From: Prevotella sp.
Lineage (GTDB): Bacteria > Bacteroidota > Bacteroidia > Bacteroidales > Bacteroidaceae
Length of the DNA: 64,000 bases
Reading direction: 5' to 3'
Assembly (NCBI GenBank): GCA_022641735.1
Contig: JALCDQ010000001.1
Location: 1-64,000 of the forward strand
Each line of letters opens with the position of its first letter. The stretch's first letter is position 1. Both the position numbers and the translations under genes were made by a program. Below the pieces are notes generated by a model. It had not been told where the DNA came from and made no database searches. It saw nothing but the letters and a program-made list of their open reading frames with translations. Below are positions 1 through 8,049 of this stretch, one piece after another.

Positions 1-1174
1 TGCTGCCGATAATCACGATGATTGCACCCGAGCAGAGGAACAAGAGAGCCTTGAACATGGCATGAGTGAAAAGATGGAACATTGCAGCCATATAGCCAAG
101 TCCACCCTCGTGATTGCTAAGAGCAAAGCAAACGCCCAAAGCCACCAACATATAACCTATCTGAGAAATGGTAGAGAAGGCAAGACCACGCTTGATATCA
201 CTTTGGCAACAAGCTACTGCTGCTGCATAGAATGCAGTGAAAGCGGCTATGTAAGCAATCCAATGAAGTTGTTCTGTAGCACCAAACTGAATATAGATTG
301 GCAACAAAGAGGCTACCTGATAGACACCAGCCACCACCATGGTAGCGGCATGAATCAAAGCACTCACTGGTGTAGGGCCTTCCATAGCATCTGGCAACCA
401 GATGTGCAATGGGAACATGGCACTCTTACCAGCACCACCAATAAACATCAGGAAGAGTGCAGCAGGGATAATCCACTGAGCACCTGCAAGATTGGCATGA
501 AGGGCCTGGTCAACTGAAAGGTCATAGTTGAATGTTCCTACATAGAAACTATAGAACAGAATACCTATAAGGAAGAACAAATCGGCAAAACGAGTGACAA
601 TAAACGCCTTCTTGCTTGCATGAACGGCTGCATGTTTCGGATAATAGAAGCCAATGAGCAGATAAGAGCAGACACCCACAAGTTCCCAGAAGAGATACAT
701 CTGGAAAAGGTTGGTGGCAACGACCAATCCTAACATTGACATCGTGAAAAGTGACAGAAAAGCATAGAAGCGCTGGAAGCCCTTCTCATAACCCACTGCC
801 TTATAGTTCTCATCACGCTCTGCCATATAGCCGAAGCTATAGATATGAACCATGAAACTGACGGTTGTAATCACTATCAGCATCATCACACTGATTGGAG
901 TGAGACGGAGACCGATATTGAACGTCAGCAACTCTGAGAATTTTAGCCAAGTGAAATTAAACACTGTAACCGTAGGGTATAAACCATCGGCACCTCTTCC
1001 TATCTGGAAGAAATACTTGTAAGCGGTATAGCAAGAGAGTGCGAACACGGTTGCCAATACCAATGTACCGATGATACCCGCTACAGGTTTTTTCAACTTC
1101 ATACCACAAAGCCCCAAAAAGAGGAAGCCCAGGAACGGTAGAAGGAGTATCAAAAATGCATAACTGTATTCCAT
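1..1174 (-). CDS. nuoL: NADH-quinone oxidoreductase subunit L (partial, C-terminus off window)
   Basis: Membrane proton-pumping antiporter-like subunit of respiratory complex I. Reading leftward from the ATG at 1172-1174 gives MEYSYAFLILLLPFLG and then a long hydrophobic protein; about 391 codons are visible before the window edge. Family segments seen include FMVHIYSFGYM, LFWELVGVCSYLLIGFYY (the Glu is the conserved TM5 residue), KSAMFPLHIWLPDAMEG and TPVSALIHAATMVVAG. It is the last gene seen of the nuo operon, 5 nt after nuoK; nuoM and nuoN would be expected just outside the window. The assignment is secure; the length cannot be judged. Confidence 0.95.
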   Translation of the reverse strand, partial: MEYSYAFLILLLPFLGFLFLGLCGMKLKKPVAGIIGTLVLATVFALSCYTAYKYFFQIGRGADGLYPTVTVFNFTWLKFSELLTFNIGLRLTPISVMMLIVITTVSFMVHIYSFGYMAERDENYKAVGYEKGFQRFYAFLSLFTMSMLGLVVATNLFQMYLFWELVGVCSYLLIGFYYPKHAAVHASKKAFIVTRFADLFFLIGILFYSFYVGTFNYDLSVDQALHANLAGAQWIIPAALFLMFIGGAGKSAMFPLHIWLPDAMEGPTPVSALIHAATMVVAGVYQVASLLPIYIQFGATEQLHWIAYIAAFTAFYAAAVACCQSDIKRGLAFSTISQIGYMLVALGVCFALSNHEGGLGYMAAMFHLFTHAMFKALLFLCSGAIIVIIGS

Positions 1175-1179
1175 TGTCT

Positions 1180-1488
1180 TTAGAATTTCATGTTTTCAAT
1201 ACTGTTCACCTGATCACTGTGGTAATTGCGGTAAACATTAATAATAATTGCTAACGCTACAGCTGTCTCGGCAGCACTCACACCTATAGAGAATAAGGTG
1301 AAGAAGAAGCCTTCGAGCTGACCAGGATAGAGGATGCGGTTGAACACTGCAAAGTTGATGTCAACAGAGTTGAGCACCAATTCAATGGAGATGAGCATGG
1401 CAATCAGGTTACGACGGGTAACAAAGCCAAACACTCCAATGAAGAACAACAGTGCACTAAGCACGAAGAAACATTCTACAGGTATCAT
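1180..1488 (-). CDS. nuoK: NADH-quinone oxidoreductase subunit K
   Basis: Small membrane subunit of the complex I proton-translocating arm, 102 residues, the usual family length. Three hydrophobic helices are visible. The two membrane glutamates characteristic of NuoK are present: Glu36 in ISIELVLNSV and Glu74 in AAETAVALAI. It overlaps the 3' end of nuoJ by 4 nt (ATGA-type), indicating translational coupling in the operon. The C-terminal tail after the third helix (about 20 residues, ending SIENMKF) is slightly longer than in E. coli but unremarkable. Confidence 0.96.
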   Translation of the reverse strand: MIPVECFFVLSALLFFIGVFGFVTRRNLIAMLISIELVLNSVDINFAVFNRILYPGQLEGFFFTLFSIGVSAAETAVALAIIINVYRNYHSDQVNSIENMKF

Positions 1489-2012
1489 TTCTTATCCTCC
1501 TTTCTTGCAATCATAACACCACCGATGATACATGCCAGCAGGAACACTGAGATGAACTCGAATGGCAACACATACTGATATTTCTCACTTCCCACAAGCG
1601 CAGAGCCTATCGTCTTCATAGGGACTTCGGTATCTGCCATGGAAGCTGACATATCGATAAAATGATTCTTCAACAATACTACAACCACGGTAGCCAGACC
1701 CACTAATGTAATCAGGATGCCACCAGCTACACGAGTACCTTTGAAACGCTCCACCAATCCTTGCAGCGTATTCTTAGATACCAAGTTGATAGCAAAGATA
1801 TACATCATTGTGATACCTCCGGCATAGATGCTGATTTGTGCAGCACCGAGGAAGGTGTAGTCGAGAAGAAAATAGATTCCGGCAACTCCAAACAACACGA
1901 ACAGCAGGAATGTAGCTGCGCGCATGATGCGCTTGGTCATCACCGATAACACTGCTGAGCCAAGGATGACTACAGCGAGAATACAAAATACTACAATATT
2001 TGCCATAATCAT
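1485..2012 (-). CDS. nuoJ: NADH-quinone oxidoreductase subunit J
   Basis: Membrane subunit of complex I, 175 residues with about five hydrophobic segments. The TM3 region LGAAQISIYAGGITMMYIFAI carries the Gly-rich family pattern (family signature G-A-x-x-I-x-Y-A-G-x-I-x-x-x). Its ATG shares one base with the nuoI stop (TAATG arrangement at 2012) and its end overlaps nuoK, so I-J-K are tightly coupled. The start read here is MIMANIVVF; an internal Met at residue 3 is an equally possible start. Confidence 0.94.
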   Translation of the reverse strand: MIMANIVVFCILAVVILGSAVLSVMTKRIMRAATFLLFVLFGVAGIYFLLDYTFLGAAQISIYAGGITMMYIFAINLVSKNTLQGLVERFKGTRVAGGILITLVGLATVVVVLLKNHFIDMSASMADTEVPMKTIGSALVGSEKYQYVLPFEFISVFLLACIIGGVMIARKEDKK

Positions 2013-2548
2013 TACTTGGTTTTTGTGTTAAACTTACCAATCGTGTAAGGTGCTCCGCCATCTATGATATTTGGAAGACTACCACCCTGATAGACTTCCT
2101 TATCGAGATGAAGAACAAGTTTCTCACGATCGAAGGTGGAATTTTCGAAATCATTTACAAATCTGATGGCATCAAAGTTGCACGCATTCGTGCAAAGCTG
2201 ACAGAACATGCAGTCGCCAAGATCATACTGATAATCCAGTAGCTGACGTTTCTTTCTGCCTGTTGCAGGGTCTTCCACCATCTCTGATGTAATCTTGATT
2301 GTGCCATTAGGACAAGCCTTCTCGCACATAGTACAAGCCACACACTTGTAACTGCCGTCCTCGTTGCGATTGAAAACCAAACGCCCACGATGACGAGCAC
2401 TCACATGAAGAGTGGTCTTGCGGTTCTCAGGATACTGCTCTGTCGACTTTGCGGTGAAATACTCCTTCATGGTTACTTTCAAACCAAGAGCAAGAGTCTT
2501 CACGCCATCGGCAATACCCTGGAAATATGATTTATCTTTATTTTCCAT
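2012..2548 (-). CDS. nuoI: NADH-quinone oxidoreductase subunit I (two 4Fe-4S clusters)
   Basis: Peripheral-arm iron-sulfur subunit of complex I that passes electrons through clusters N6a and N6b toward NuoB. Two ferredoxin-type motifs are seen: CVACTMCEKACP and CMFCQLCTNACN, each with the CxxCxxCxxxCP/N spacing. 178 residues, the usual size. The N-terminus (about 60 residues) is the amphipathic region that lies on the membrane arm. It starts directly after the nuoH stop codon region is passed in the operon order H-I-J and abuts nuoH without a gap. Confidence 0.96.
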   Translation of the reverse strand: MENKDKSYFQGIADGVKTLALGLKVTMKEYFTAKSTEQYPENRKTTLHVSARHRGRLVFNRNEDGSYKCVACTMCEKACPNGTIKITSEMVEDPATGRKKRQLLDYQYDLGDCMFCQLCTNACNFDAIRFVNDFENSTFDREKLVLHLDKEVYQGGSLPNIIDGGAPYTIGKFNTKTK

Positions 2549-3652
2549 TTATCCAACTAATTTAAAAGCTACAAATATTGTCACGATGACGAGATTGAGC
2601 AAAGAGAGCGGCATCAGATATTTCCACTCCAGCTTTAGAATCTGGTCGATGCGGAGACGAGGGAATGTCCAGCGCACCCACATGAGCATGAACACCACAA
2701 AGAAAGTCTTTCCAAAGAACCAGATGACTCCAGGAATGAGATTCATCACATTGTCAAATGCCTCAAAGCCAACGTTCAACGGAGCCCAACCACCAAGGAA
2801 TACGGCCGTTGCGATACCGGAAATTACAAAGAGGTTGAGGTACTCAGCCAAATAATAGAATCCGAAACCCATACCACTATATTCAGTGTGATAACCTGCT
2901 GTAAGTTCACTCTCAGCCTCTGCCAAGTCAAACGGGCCACGATTGGCCTCCGCGTTACCGGCAACAAGAAACACAAGAAAAGCGATAAGAGCAGGCAGAT
3001 TGATAGGCACCACATAATTGGTGTTGAAAATAAGCCAGTTCCAAGGACCTGTCTGCGCATCCACAATACCGCTTACCTGCATCGTGCCCGTAAGCACGAC
3101 AGCAGCTATCAGGCAAAGTCCCAATGACATCTCATAAGAAATCATCTGTACAGCGCCACGCATGGCAGACACTACAGAATACTTATTGTTAGATGCCCAA
3201 CCAGCCATGAAGATGCCCAACACACCAATCGAAGAGATTGCCGTAATCATGAACACACCCACATTGAAGTCGAGAATGCCTGCACCCTTGTTCCAAGGAA
3301 GGAACGAGAATGTGCCTACAGAAGCTATAATCACGAGGATTGGAGCAATATAATAGAGGAATTTATCTGCCTTGTCAACAGAAAAAATCTCTTTTATCAG
3401 CATCTTCACCACATCGGCAAACACCTGAAAGATACCCCAAGGACCTACACGCATAGGGCCAAGACGGCACTGGAAATAGGCGCAGACCTTGCGCTCCATG
3501 AATATCAGGGCGATGGCTATCAACGCATAAGCTGTAAGAATCAGCACGCCGATAATCACGCACTCTATCAATATCGACCAAAAGCTACTCAAACCGAGGG
3601 TCTGAGTGAGCAAAGCGTCGAACCAATTTGTTACTATACTAAAATCAAACAT
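2549..3652 (-). CDS. nuoH: NADH-quinone oxidoreductase subunit H
   Basis: Membrane subunit at the junction of the two arms of complex I and part of the quinone chamber. 367 residues with about eight to nine hydrophobic helices. Two family signatures are visible: RVGPWGIFQVFADVVKMLIK near residue 70, and EANRGPFDLAEAESELTAG near residue 235, whose acidic loop lines the quinone channel. Gene is 2 nt downstream of nuoCD and contiguous with nuoI. Length and motifs are standard, so the call is secure. Confidence 0.96.
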   Translation of the reverse strand: MFDFSIVTNWFDALLTQTLGLSSFWSILIECVIIGVLILTAYALIAIALIFMERKVCAYFQCRLGPMRVGPWGIFQVFADVVKMLIKEIFSVDKADKFLYYIAPILVIIASVGTFSFLPWNKGAGILDFNVGVFMITAISSIGVLGIFMAGWASNNKYSVVSAMRGAVQMISYEMSLGLCLIAAVVLTGTMQVSGIVDAQTGPWNWLIFNTNYVVPINLPALIAFLVFLVAGNAEANRGPFDLAEAESELTAGYHTEYSGMGFGFYYLAEYLNLFVISGIATAVFLGGWAPLNVGFEAFDNVMNLIPGVIWFFGKTFFVVFMLMWVRWTFPRLRIDQILKLEWKYLMPLSLLNLVIVTIFVAFKLVG

Positions 3653-3654
3653 AA

Positions 3655-5226
3655 TTATCTGTCAATATCAGGAATTACAAAATCGATAGCAGCACCGGTT
3701 GTGATGAGGTCGGCAATCTTCTGACCTTGCAGCATCTTGTCGAGTGCACCGGTCAAAGTAAGACCCATCGGACGGAGCTTCACTCTGTAAGGGCTCTTGT
3801 CGCCTTTGGAATCAAGGTAGACGCCAAACTCTCCGCTGGCTCCTTCTACTGAGCAATACCACTGTCCCTCAGGCACCTTAATGATAGGTTTCTGCTTGAT
3901 ATAGTAGTCACCCTCAGGGATGTTGTCGATGAGTTGCTCGATGATGTCGAGACTCTGATACATTTCCTTGATGTGACAATAATAGCGGTCCATAGAATCG
4001 CAGCCTGTCATGGTGATTTCCTGCCACTCCACTTTGTCATACATATCATAAGGATGATTCTTGCGAGTATCATTGTGCCATCCGGCTGCACGTCCTGCAG
4101 GACCGGTAACAGCGTAATTGATACAATCCTCAAGACCCATCGGGCCGATGCCTTCCAAACGATTGTGCGTAATCACATTATCGCCGAACACATCGAGATA
4201 TTCCTGGATGATGGGGCGCATATACTTGCACAACTCCTTCGTATTCTTCACGAAGTTCGGGTCGATATCGTCCTGAAGTCCACCTATTCTATAATAGTTC
4301 TGAATGAGTCGTCCACCTGTGGTCTCCTCCATCACGTTCAACACGTGCTCACGGTCACGCATGCAATAGAGGAAAGCAGTGAGGGCGCCAAGGTCCTGAG
4401 CCGTACATCCACAATAGAGCAAGTGACTGTCAAGACGCTGAAGCTCATCCATGATGGTGCGGATATACTTGATACGGTCGGATAGTTCTATGCCCATGCC
4501 CTCTTCAATCACGCCTACTAGAGCGTGGCGGTGCATCATTGCCGAGAGATAATTCAGTCGGTCGGTGAGTGCAAGGGTCTGAGGATAGGTGAAGTTCTCA
4601 CACATCTTCTCGATACCACGATGGATGTAGCCCAAATGGGGATAGATATGCTTTACCAATTCACCATTCAACACGGTCTGCAAACGCAGCACTCCGTGGG
4701 TGGATGGGTGGTTAGGGCCGATGTTCACCACGTAGTCATCCTCTTCGAAAAGACGATGCGGAGTGGCTACCAACTTGCCATATTTGTCAATGCTATATTC
4801 GACAGTGCTGTCCGTTTCAGGCTCATCAGTCTCCGGAAACTTATTGTTTTCGGGACTCATGTCGTAATCCTTACGAAGCGGAAAGCCCTTGAAGTCATTA
4901 CGCAGGAAGAGACGACGCATATCGGGATGACCGATAAAGAGGATGCCGAGGAAATCATAAGCCTCACGCTCCATCAAATCGGCTGCCTTCCAAAGGTTCA
5001 ATGTGGTAGGAATCACGGATTCCCCGTCCACCTGCTTTGCCAGACAACGTACCGAAATGCGCTCATGAGTAACGGTATTCTCAAGGATGTAGATGCATCC
5101 CAGTCCTTCCTCACCGAAGTCCTCACCAACAATCGTTACAAGGTAATCGAAATGCTTCTCGTTTTTCAACTTTGCCATTTCCGTGGAAAAGTTGTCAAAA
5201 TTGAGTTCTATATTATTCAGTTTCAT
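3655..5226 (-). CDS. nuoCD: NADH-quinone oxidoreductase fused subunits C/D
   Basis: Fusion of the 30-kDa (NuoC, about residues 1-140) and 49-kDa (NuoD, about residues 160-523) subunits. The NuoD half shows NIGPNHPSTHGVLRL, the quinone-site histidine motif, HLGYIHRGIEKM, and the C-terminal segment KIADLITTGAAIDFVIPDID; the NuoC half contains the family stretch YDFLGILFIGHPDMRRLFL. Fusion is known in E. coli (about 600 residues) and in many Bacteroidota; at 523 residues this one is compact. It ends 2 nt before nuoH and begins 15 nt after nuoB. Confidence 0.96.
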   Translation of the reverse strand: MKLNNIELNFDNFSTEMAKLKNEKHFDYLVTIVGEDFGEEGLGCIYILENTVTHERISVRCLAKQVDGESVIPTTLNLWKAADLMEREAYDFLGILFIGHPDMRRLFLRNDFKGFPLRKDYDMSPENNKFPETDEPETDSTVEYSIDKYGKLVATPHRLFEEDDYVVNIGPNHPSTHGVLRLQTVLNGELVKHIYPHLGYIHRGIEKMCENFTYPQTLALTDRLNYLSAMMHRHALVGVIEEGMGIELSDRIKYIRTIMDELQRLDSHLLYCGCTAQDLGALTAFLYCMRDREHVLNVMEETTGGRLIQNYYRIGGLQDDIDPNFVKNTKELCKYMRPIIQEYLDVFGDNVITHNRLEGIGPMGLEDCINYAVTGPAGRAAGWHNDTRKNHPYDMYDKVEWQEITMTGCDSMDRYYCHIKEMYQSLDIIEQLIDNIPEGDYYIKQKPIIKVPEGQWYCSVEGASGEFGVYLDSKGDKSPYRVKLRPMGLTLTGALDKMLQGQKIADLITTGAAIDFVIPDIDR

Positions 5227-5241
5227 ATCTTCTTACCTTAT

Positions 5242-5964
5242 TTAATCAGTTAGACCTTTCTGAGGATCGAAGTCCGCAGGTACATCTGTGACGATGATAG
5301 GCTTTTTCTCGCCGAGTTTATCAGCAGAGAAGTTCTCATTGGAGAGACCACGCAAGCCGCCTTTCGACATGCTTTCCTCGCGCTCGGCCTTACTCATCTT
5401 GTGATTGGCACCACCAAAGAATTTCTCAACCTTTACCTTTCTCTGCAACTGCATCATGCCATAGAGGATAGCCTCTGGGCGTGGAGGACAGCCAGGGATA
5501 TACACATCCACAGGCACAAGCTCACTGATGCCGCGCACGACATTGTAACTTGACTTGAAAGGACCTCCCGAAATGGTGCAGCCACCCACGGCTACCACAT
5601 ACTTAGGCTCGGCCATTTCATCATAAAGACGCTTGAACACAGGGGCCATCTTATTGGTGATGGTACCGGCGCACATGATTAAGTCAGCCTGACGAGGTGA
5701 ATTGCGGGTAACCTCGAAGCCAAAACGAGAGAAATCGTAACGGGCGCATCCTACTGCCATGAACTCGATGCCACAGCAAGAAGTACCAAAGGTAAGCGAC
5801 CAAAGGGAATTACTGCGACCCCAGTTGACTGCTGCATCAAGAGACCCCAACACGACGTTGGCTCCTCCATCATTCAACTCCTTCGCAATTGTCTCTAACG
5901 TATCGTTGTCCTTAAACTCATTGTAAGGAATGCTCTTGATAGAGGCTCTTTTCTTTACTTCCAT
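5242..5964 (-). CDS. nuoB: NADH-quinone oxidoreductase subunit B
   Basis: Peripheral-arm subunit carrying the terminal cluster N2 that reduces quinone. The adjacent cysteines in FGTSCCGIEFM, plus VAVGGCTISGGPF and VYIPGCPPRPEAIL, supply the N2 ligands. The start was set at MEVKKRASIKS (ATG 5962-5964), giving 240 residues; the reading frame stays open further upstream inside nuoA but that part does not look like NuoB. With this start it overlaps nuoA by 10 nt. The C-terminal 60 residues (after MMQLQRKVKVEKFFGG) are a basic/acidic extension seen in Bacteroidota homologues. Confidence 0.94.
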   Translation of the reverse strand: MEVKKRASIKSIPYNEFKDNDTLETIAKELNDGGANVVLGSLDAAVNWGRSNSLWSLTFGTSCCGIEFMAVGCARYDFSRFGFEVTRNSPRQADLIMCAGTITNKMAPVFKRLYDEMAEPKYVVAVGGCTISGGPFKSSYNVVRGISELVPVDVYIPGCPPRPEAILYGMMQLQRKVKVEKFFGGANHKMSKAEREESMSKGGLRGLSNENFSADKLGEKKPIIVTDVPADFDPQKGLTD

Positions 5965-6305
5965 TCCAATGCTCCTTTCCGCCAGGCATAAGCCAAGCCA
6001 AACACAAGTACCAGCAGGAAGAAACCAATGCTCACAAGAGCCATCGCTCCAAACTGCTTTACCACAACTGCCCATGGATAAAGGAATACAGTCTCAACGT
6101 CGAACATCAGGAAGAGGATAGCGAAGAGGTAATAACCTATGTGCGTAGGCAACCAAGAGTTACCGCGTGTAGGGATACCACACTCAAACGGTTCACCTTT
6201 TACCGGATTGTAAGACCGAGGACCGATTAGCTTTGCAATGACGTAAGCCGCCAAAACCAAGGTAACAGCCGTCAGTAAAACGGTAATAAACAAAGTGAAA
6301 TTCAT
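5955..6305 (-). CDS. nuoA: NADH-quinone oxidoreductase subunit A
   Basis: First gene of the nuo operon. 116 residues with three hydrophobic helices. The family signature is visible across the TM1-TM2 loop and TM2: EPFECGIPTRGNSW followed by FAILFLMFDVETVFLYPWAV, including the acidic pair in FDVET. Upstream, a TAACTTTG -7 box on the minus strand at 6372-6379 gives a leader of about 60 nt. Together the operon encodes B, CD and I but no E, F or G between CD and H, so an NADH-dehydrogenase module is absent at this locus. Confidence 0.95.
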   Translation of the reverse strand: MNFTLFITVLLTAVTLVLAAYVIAKLIGPRSYNPVKGEPFECGIPTRGNSWLPTHIGYYLFAILFLMFDVETVFLYPWAVVVKQFGAMALVSIGFFLLVLVFGLAYAWRKGALEWK

Positions 6306-6371
6306 AAATTATAACGTTATTAATAATGATTTTATCTGTGATTAGATAGGGCTTTTGCCATATTCAGTTTG

Positions 6372-6379
6372 CAAAGTTA
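6372..6379 (-). promoter_or_regulatory. Bacteroidota -7 box for the nuo operon
   Basis: TAACTTTG on the minus strand fits the TAnnTTTG consensus of Bacteroidota primary-sigma promoters and lies about 67 nt upstream of nuoA. No good -33 TTTG was found at the expected distance. Confidence 0.6.
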
Positions 6380-6679
6380 CTATTTTTTTCTCAATCGCAC
6401 GCATCTTTCTGAAAAAAAATCACATATTTAACGCGCGAGAAAAATCGGGCTTTTCCTTTTAATGAAGTAATCTCCGGAAATCAAAACGTAAAAATGGTAT
6501 TTATCGGAGATAATTGGTTATCCACAAATTTATCAAAGAATGCATAATATACGATTTCTCTCTAAGAGATTGAAAACTGCGAGAGCTCATGGGGTGAAGG
6601 TCAAAAAACAAAATCGATTGTAGCGCCTTTGAGGGGCCTTTATTGCAAGGGGCTTTCAGAAAAAAATCAGAAAACAAGA
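6380..6679. other. AT-rich non-coding region upstream of nuoA
   Basis: No credible gene. The stretch is rich in A/T and holds one perfect DnaA-box 9-mer (TTATCCACA, 6518-6526) and a TGCATAATATAC sequence at 6540-6551 that resembles palindromes seen near other arrays in this window. It is followed at once by the 22-bp array at 6680. An open frame on the minus strand at 6501-6719 has no family features and runs into the array, so I do not call it. Confidence 0.5.
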
Positions 6680-6829
6680 TAAAAGACCGCTTTTCAGAGG
6701 GTAAAAGATGATTATTCACCTCCTAAAAGACCGTTATTTACCTTGTAAAAGGCCATTGTTTACAAGGTAAAAGGCCATTGTTTACAAGGTAAAAGGCCAT
6801 CTTTTAACCTGCAAACAGACATCTTCTGC
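6680..6829. repeat. 22-bp palindrome array A (7 units)
   Basis: Units begin at 6680, 6702, 6724, 6746, 6768, 6790 and 6812, exactly 22 bp apart. Each is an 18-bp imperfect palindrome (TAAAAGACCGTTATTTAC, TAAAAGGCCATTGTTTAC twice and variants) plus a 4-bp linker (AGGG, CTCC, CTTG, AAGG). Units 4 and 5 have the same 18-bp core, whereas the others differ in the centre. The last unit runs into a TGCATAATTATACA palindrome. It lies 3' of glf and upstream of the nuo promoter. Function unknown. Confidence 0.85.
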
Positions 6830-6859
6830 ATAATTATACATAAATCTCCGTTTTATGCA
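6827..6859. repeat. TGCATAA/TTATGCA inverted repeat flanking array A
   Basis: TGCATAATTATACA at 6827-6840 is a near-perfect palindrome on its own, and TTATGCA at 6853-6859 repeats one arm. Similar TGCATAATTATGCA palindromes flank the arrays at 26.5 and 44.0 kb. Confidence 0.55.
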
Positions 6860-6898
6860 AGAATAGCAATCAGTCGGCAAATGGTACAAAACGGAGAT
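6844..6898 (-). terminator. Long-loop inverted repeat just 3' of glf
   Basis: ATCTCCGTTTT (6844-6854) and AAAACGGAGAT (6888-6898) are perfect 11-bp inverted arms with a 33-nt loop, starting 12 nt past the glf stop codon. The position suggests a 3'-end structure for the acyl ligase-glf operon, but the long loop and lack of a clean U tract make intrinsic termination uncertain. Confidence 0.4.
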
Positions 6899-6909
6899 GA
6901 TAGGCTTGA

Positions 6910-8049
6910 TTATCGAATTTCCATATTGAGCACTTTCTCAATGATTGGAGCCATGTCGTAATACTTATATTCAGCTAATCTGCCTCCGAAAATATATTTT
7001 TTTGCAATGTGTTCATCTGTAGTTGACAATGCCCGATATTGTGCTATAATGGCGTTATTGCGGTCATCGTTGACGGGATAAAACGGCTCCATGCCTGGTT
7101 TCCACTCCGTGCTATACTCCCGAGAGATAACAGTCTTGGGATTATCATATACTTTTTGTCCGAAAGTTTCAAAATGTTTATGCTCGATAATACGGGTGTA
7201 AGGAACTTGGACATCGGTATAGTTGACTACTGCATTTCCCTGATAGTTAGGCGTATTGAGAACCTCCGTTTCAAAGGAGATGGTGCGATATTCAAGTTTT
7301 CCAAACTGATAGTCGAAGAACTGGTCAATTTTCCCCGTGAAGACTACCCTCTCGGCCATGCTGTCCCAATGCTCCCTATCCGCAAAATAATCAACGTTTA
7401 CCTGAGTATCCACACCTTCAAGTAATCCTTTAACCAATTCATTATAACCCCCTATAGGTATACCTTGATACGAATCATTGAAGTAATTATTATCAAACAC
7501 AAATCTCACGGGCAGACGCTTGATGATGAAAGCCGGCAAATCAGTGCATTTCCGTCCCCATTGTTTCTCTGTATAGCCCTTTATCAAACGCTCATAAATA
7601 TCATTTCCGATAAGGAATTTTGCCTGTTCTTCTAAATTCCGAGGTTCTGAAATGCCCTCTTTTTTCATTTGGGCAACCACCTCCTGACGCTGTTCTTCTA
7701 TCTTTGCTTTTGCCTCTTCAGGAGTTGTAACCTTCCACATTTCGTAAAAAGTATTCATATTAAATGGAAGGTTGTATAATCGGCCTTGATAGTTAGCCAC
7801 AGGGGAATTGGTATATCGGTTGAATCCCACTATCGAATTGACGAAATTCCATACCTTTTTATTAGAGGTATGAAAGATGTGGGCACCGTATTTATGCACG
7901 TTTATGCCCTCCATCTGCTCACAATAGACATTGCCACCAAGGTGAGGACGCCTGTCGATAACCAGACATCTCCGCCCCATCTGATGGGCCCTATAGGCAA
8001 AAGTTGCCCCGAAAAGGCCCGAACCTACGATGAGATAGTCGTACTTCAT
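6910..8049 (-). CDS. glf: UDP-galactopyranose mutase
   Basis: FAD-dependent enzyme converting UDP-galactopyranose to UDP-galactofuranose for surface glycans. 379 residues, the family's normal size. The N-terminus has the dinucleotide fold VGSGLFGATFAYRA followed by VIDRRPHLGGNVY, and then VHKYGAHIFHTSNKKVW, the typical mutase active-site segment. Arg-rich substrate loops are present (YTEKQWGRKCTDLP; YPVNDDRNN). Its ATG abuts the stop codon of the upstream acyl ligase, so it is very likely the third gene of that operon. This suggests a galactofuranose-containing polymer, but no galactofuranosyltransferase is adjacent. Confidence 0.95.
   Translation of the reverse strand: MKYDYLIVGSGLFGATFAYRAHQMGRRCLVIDRRPHLGGNVYCEQMEGINVHKYGAHIFHTSNKKVWNFVNSIVGFNRYTNSPVANYQGRLYNLPFNMNTFYEMWKVTTPEEAKAKIEEQRQEVVAQMKKEGISEPRNLEEQAKFLIGNDIYERLIKGYTEKQWGRKCTDLPAFIIKRLPVRFVFDNNYFNDSYQGIPIGGYNELVKGLLEGVDTQVNVDYFADREHWDSMAERVVFTGKIDQFFDYQFGKLEYRTISFETEVLNTPNYQGNAVVNYTDVQVPYTRIIEHKHFETFGQKVYDNPKTVISREYSTEWKPGMEPFYPVNDDRNNAIIAQYRALSTTDEHIAKKYIFGGRLAEYKYYDMAPIIEKVLNMEIR

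Noticed and set aside
4525..5253. Long antisense open frame over nuoCD
   Set aside because: Shadow frame: no family resemblance or promoter, and nuoCD is fully supported on the other strand.
5965..6075. Longer NuoB with about 37 extra N-terminal residues
   Set aside because: The extension lies inside nuoA in another frame and does not resemble a NuoB N-terminus; MEVKKRASIKS is the natural start.
6518..6526. Replication origin from a perfect DnaA box (TTATCCACA)
   Set aside because: A single 9-mer; no cluster of boxes, and no dnaA, dnaN or gidA nearby. Expected by chance in AT-rich DNA.
6680..6829. CRISPR array
   Set aside because: The 22-bp periodic units have only 4-bp linkers, no unique spacers of about 30 bp, imperfect units, and no cas genes in the window.
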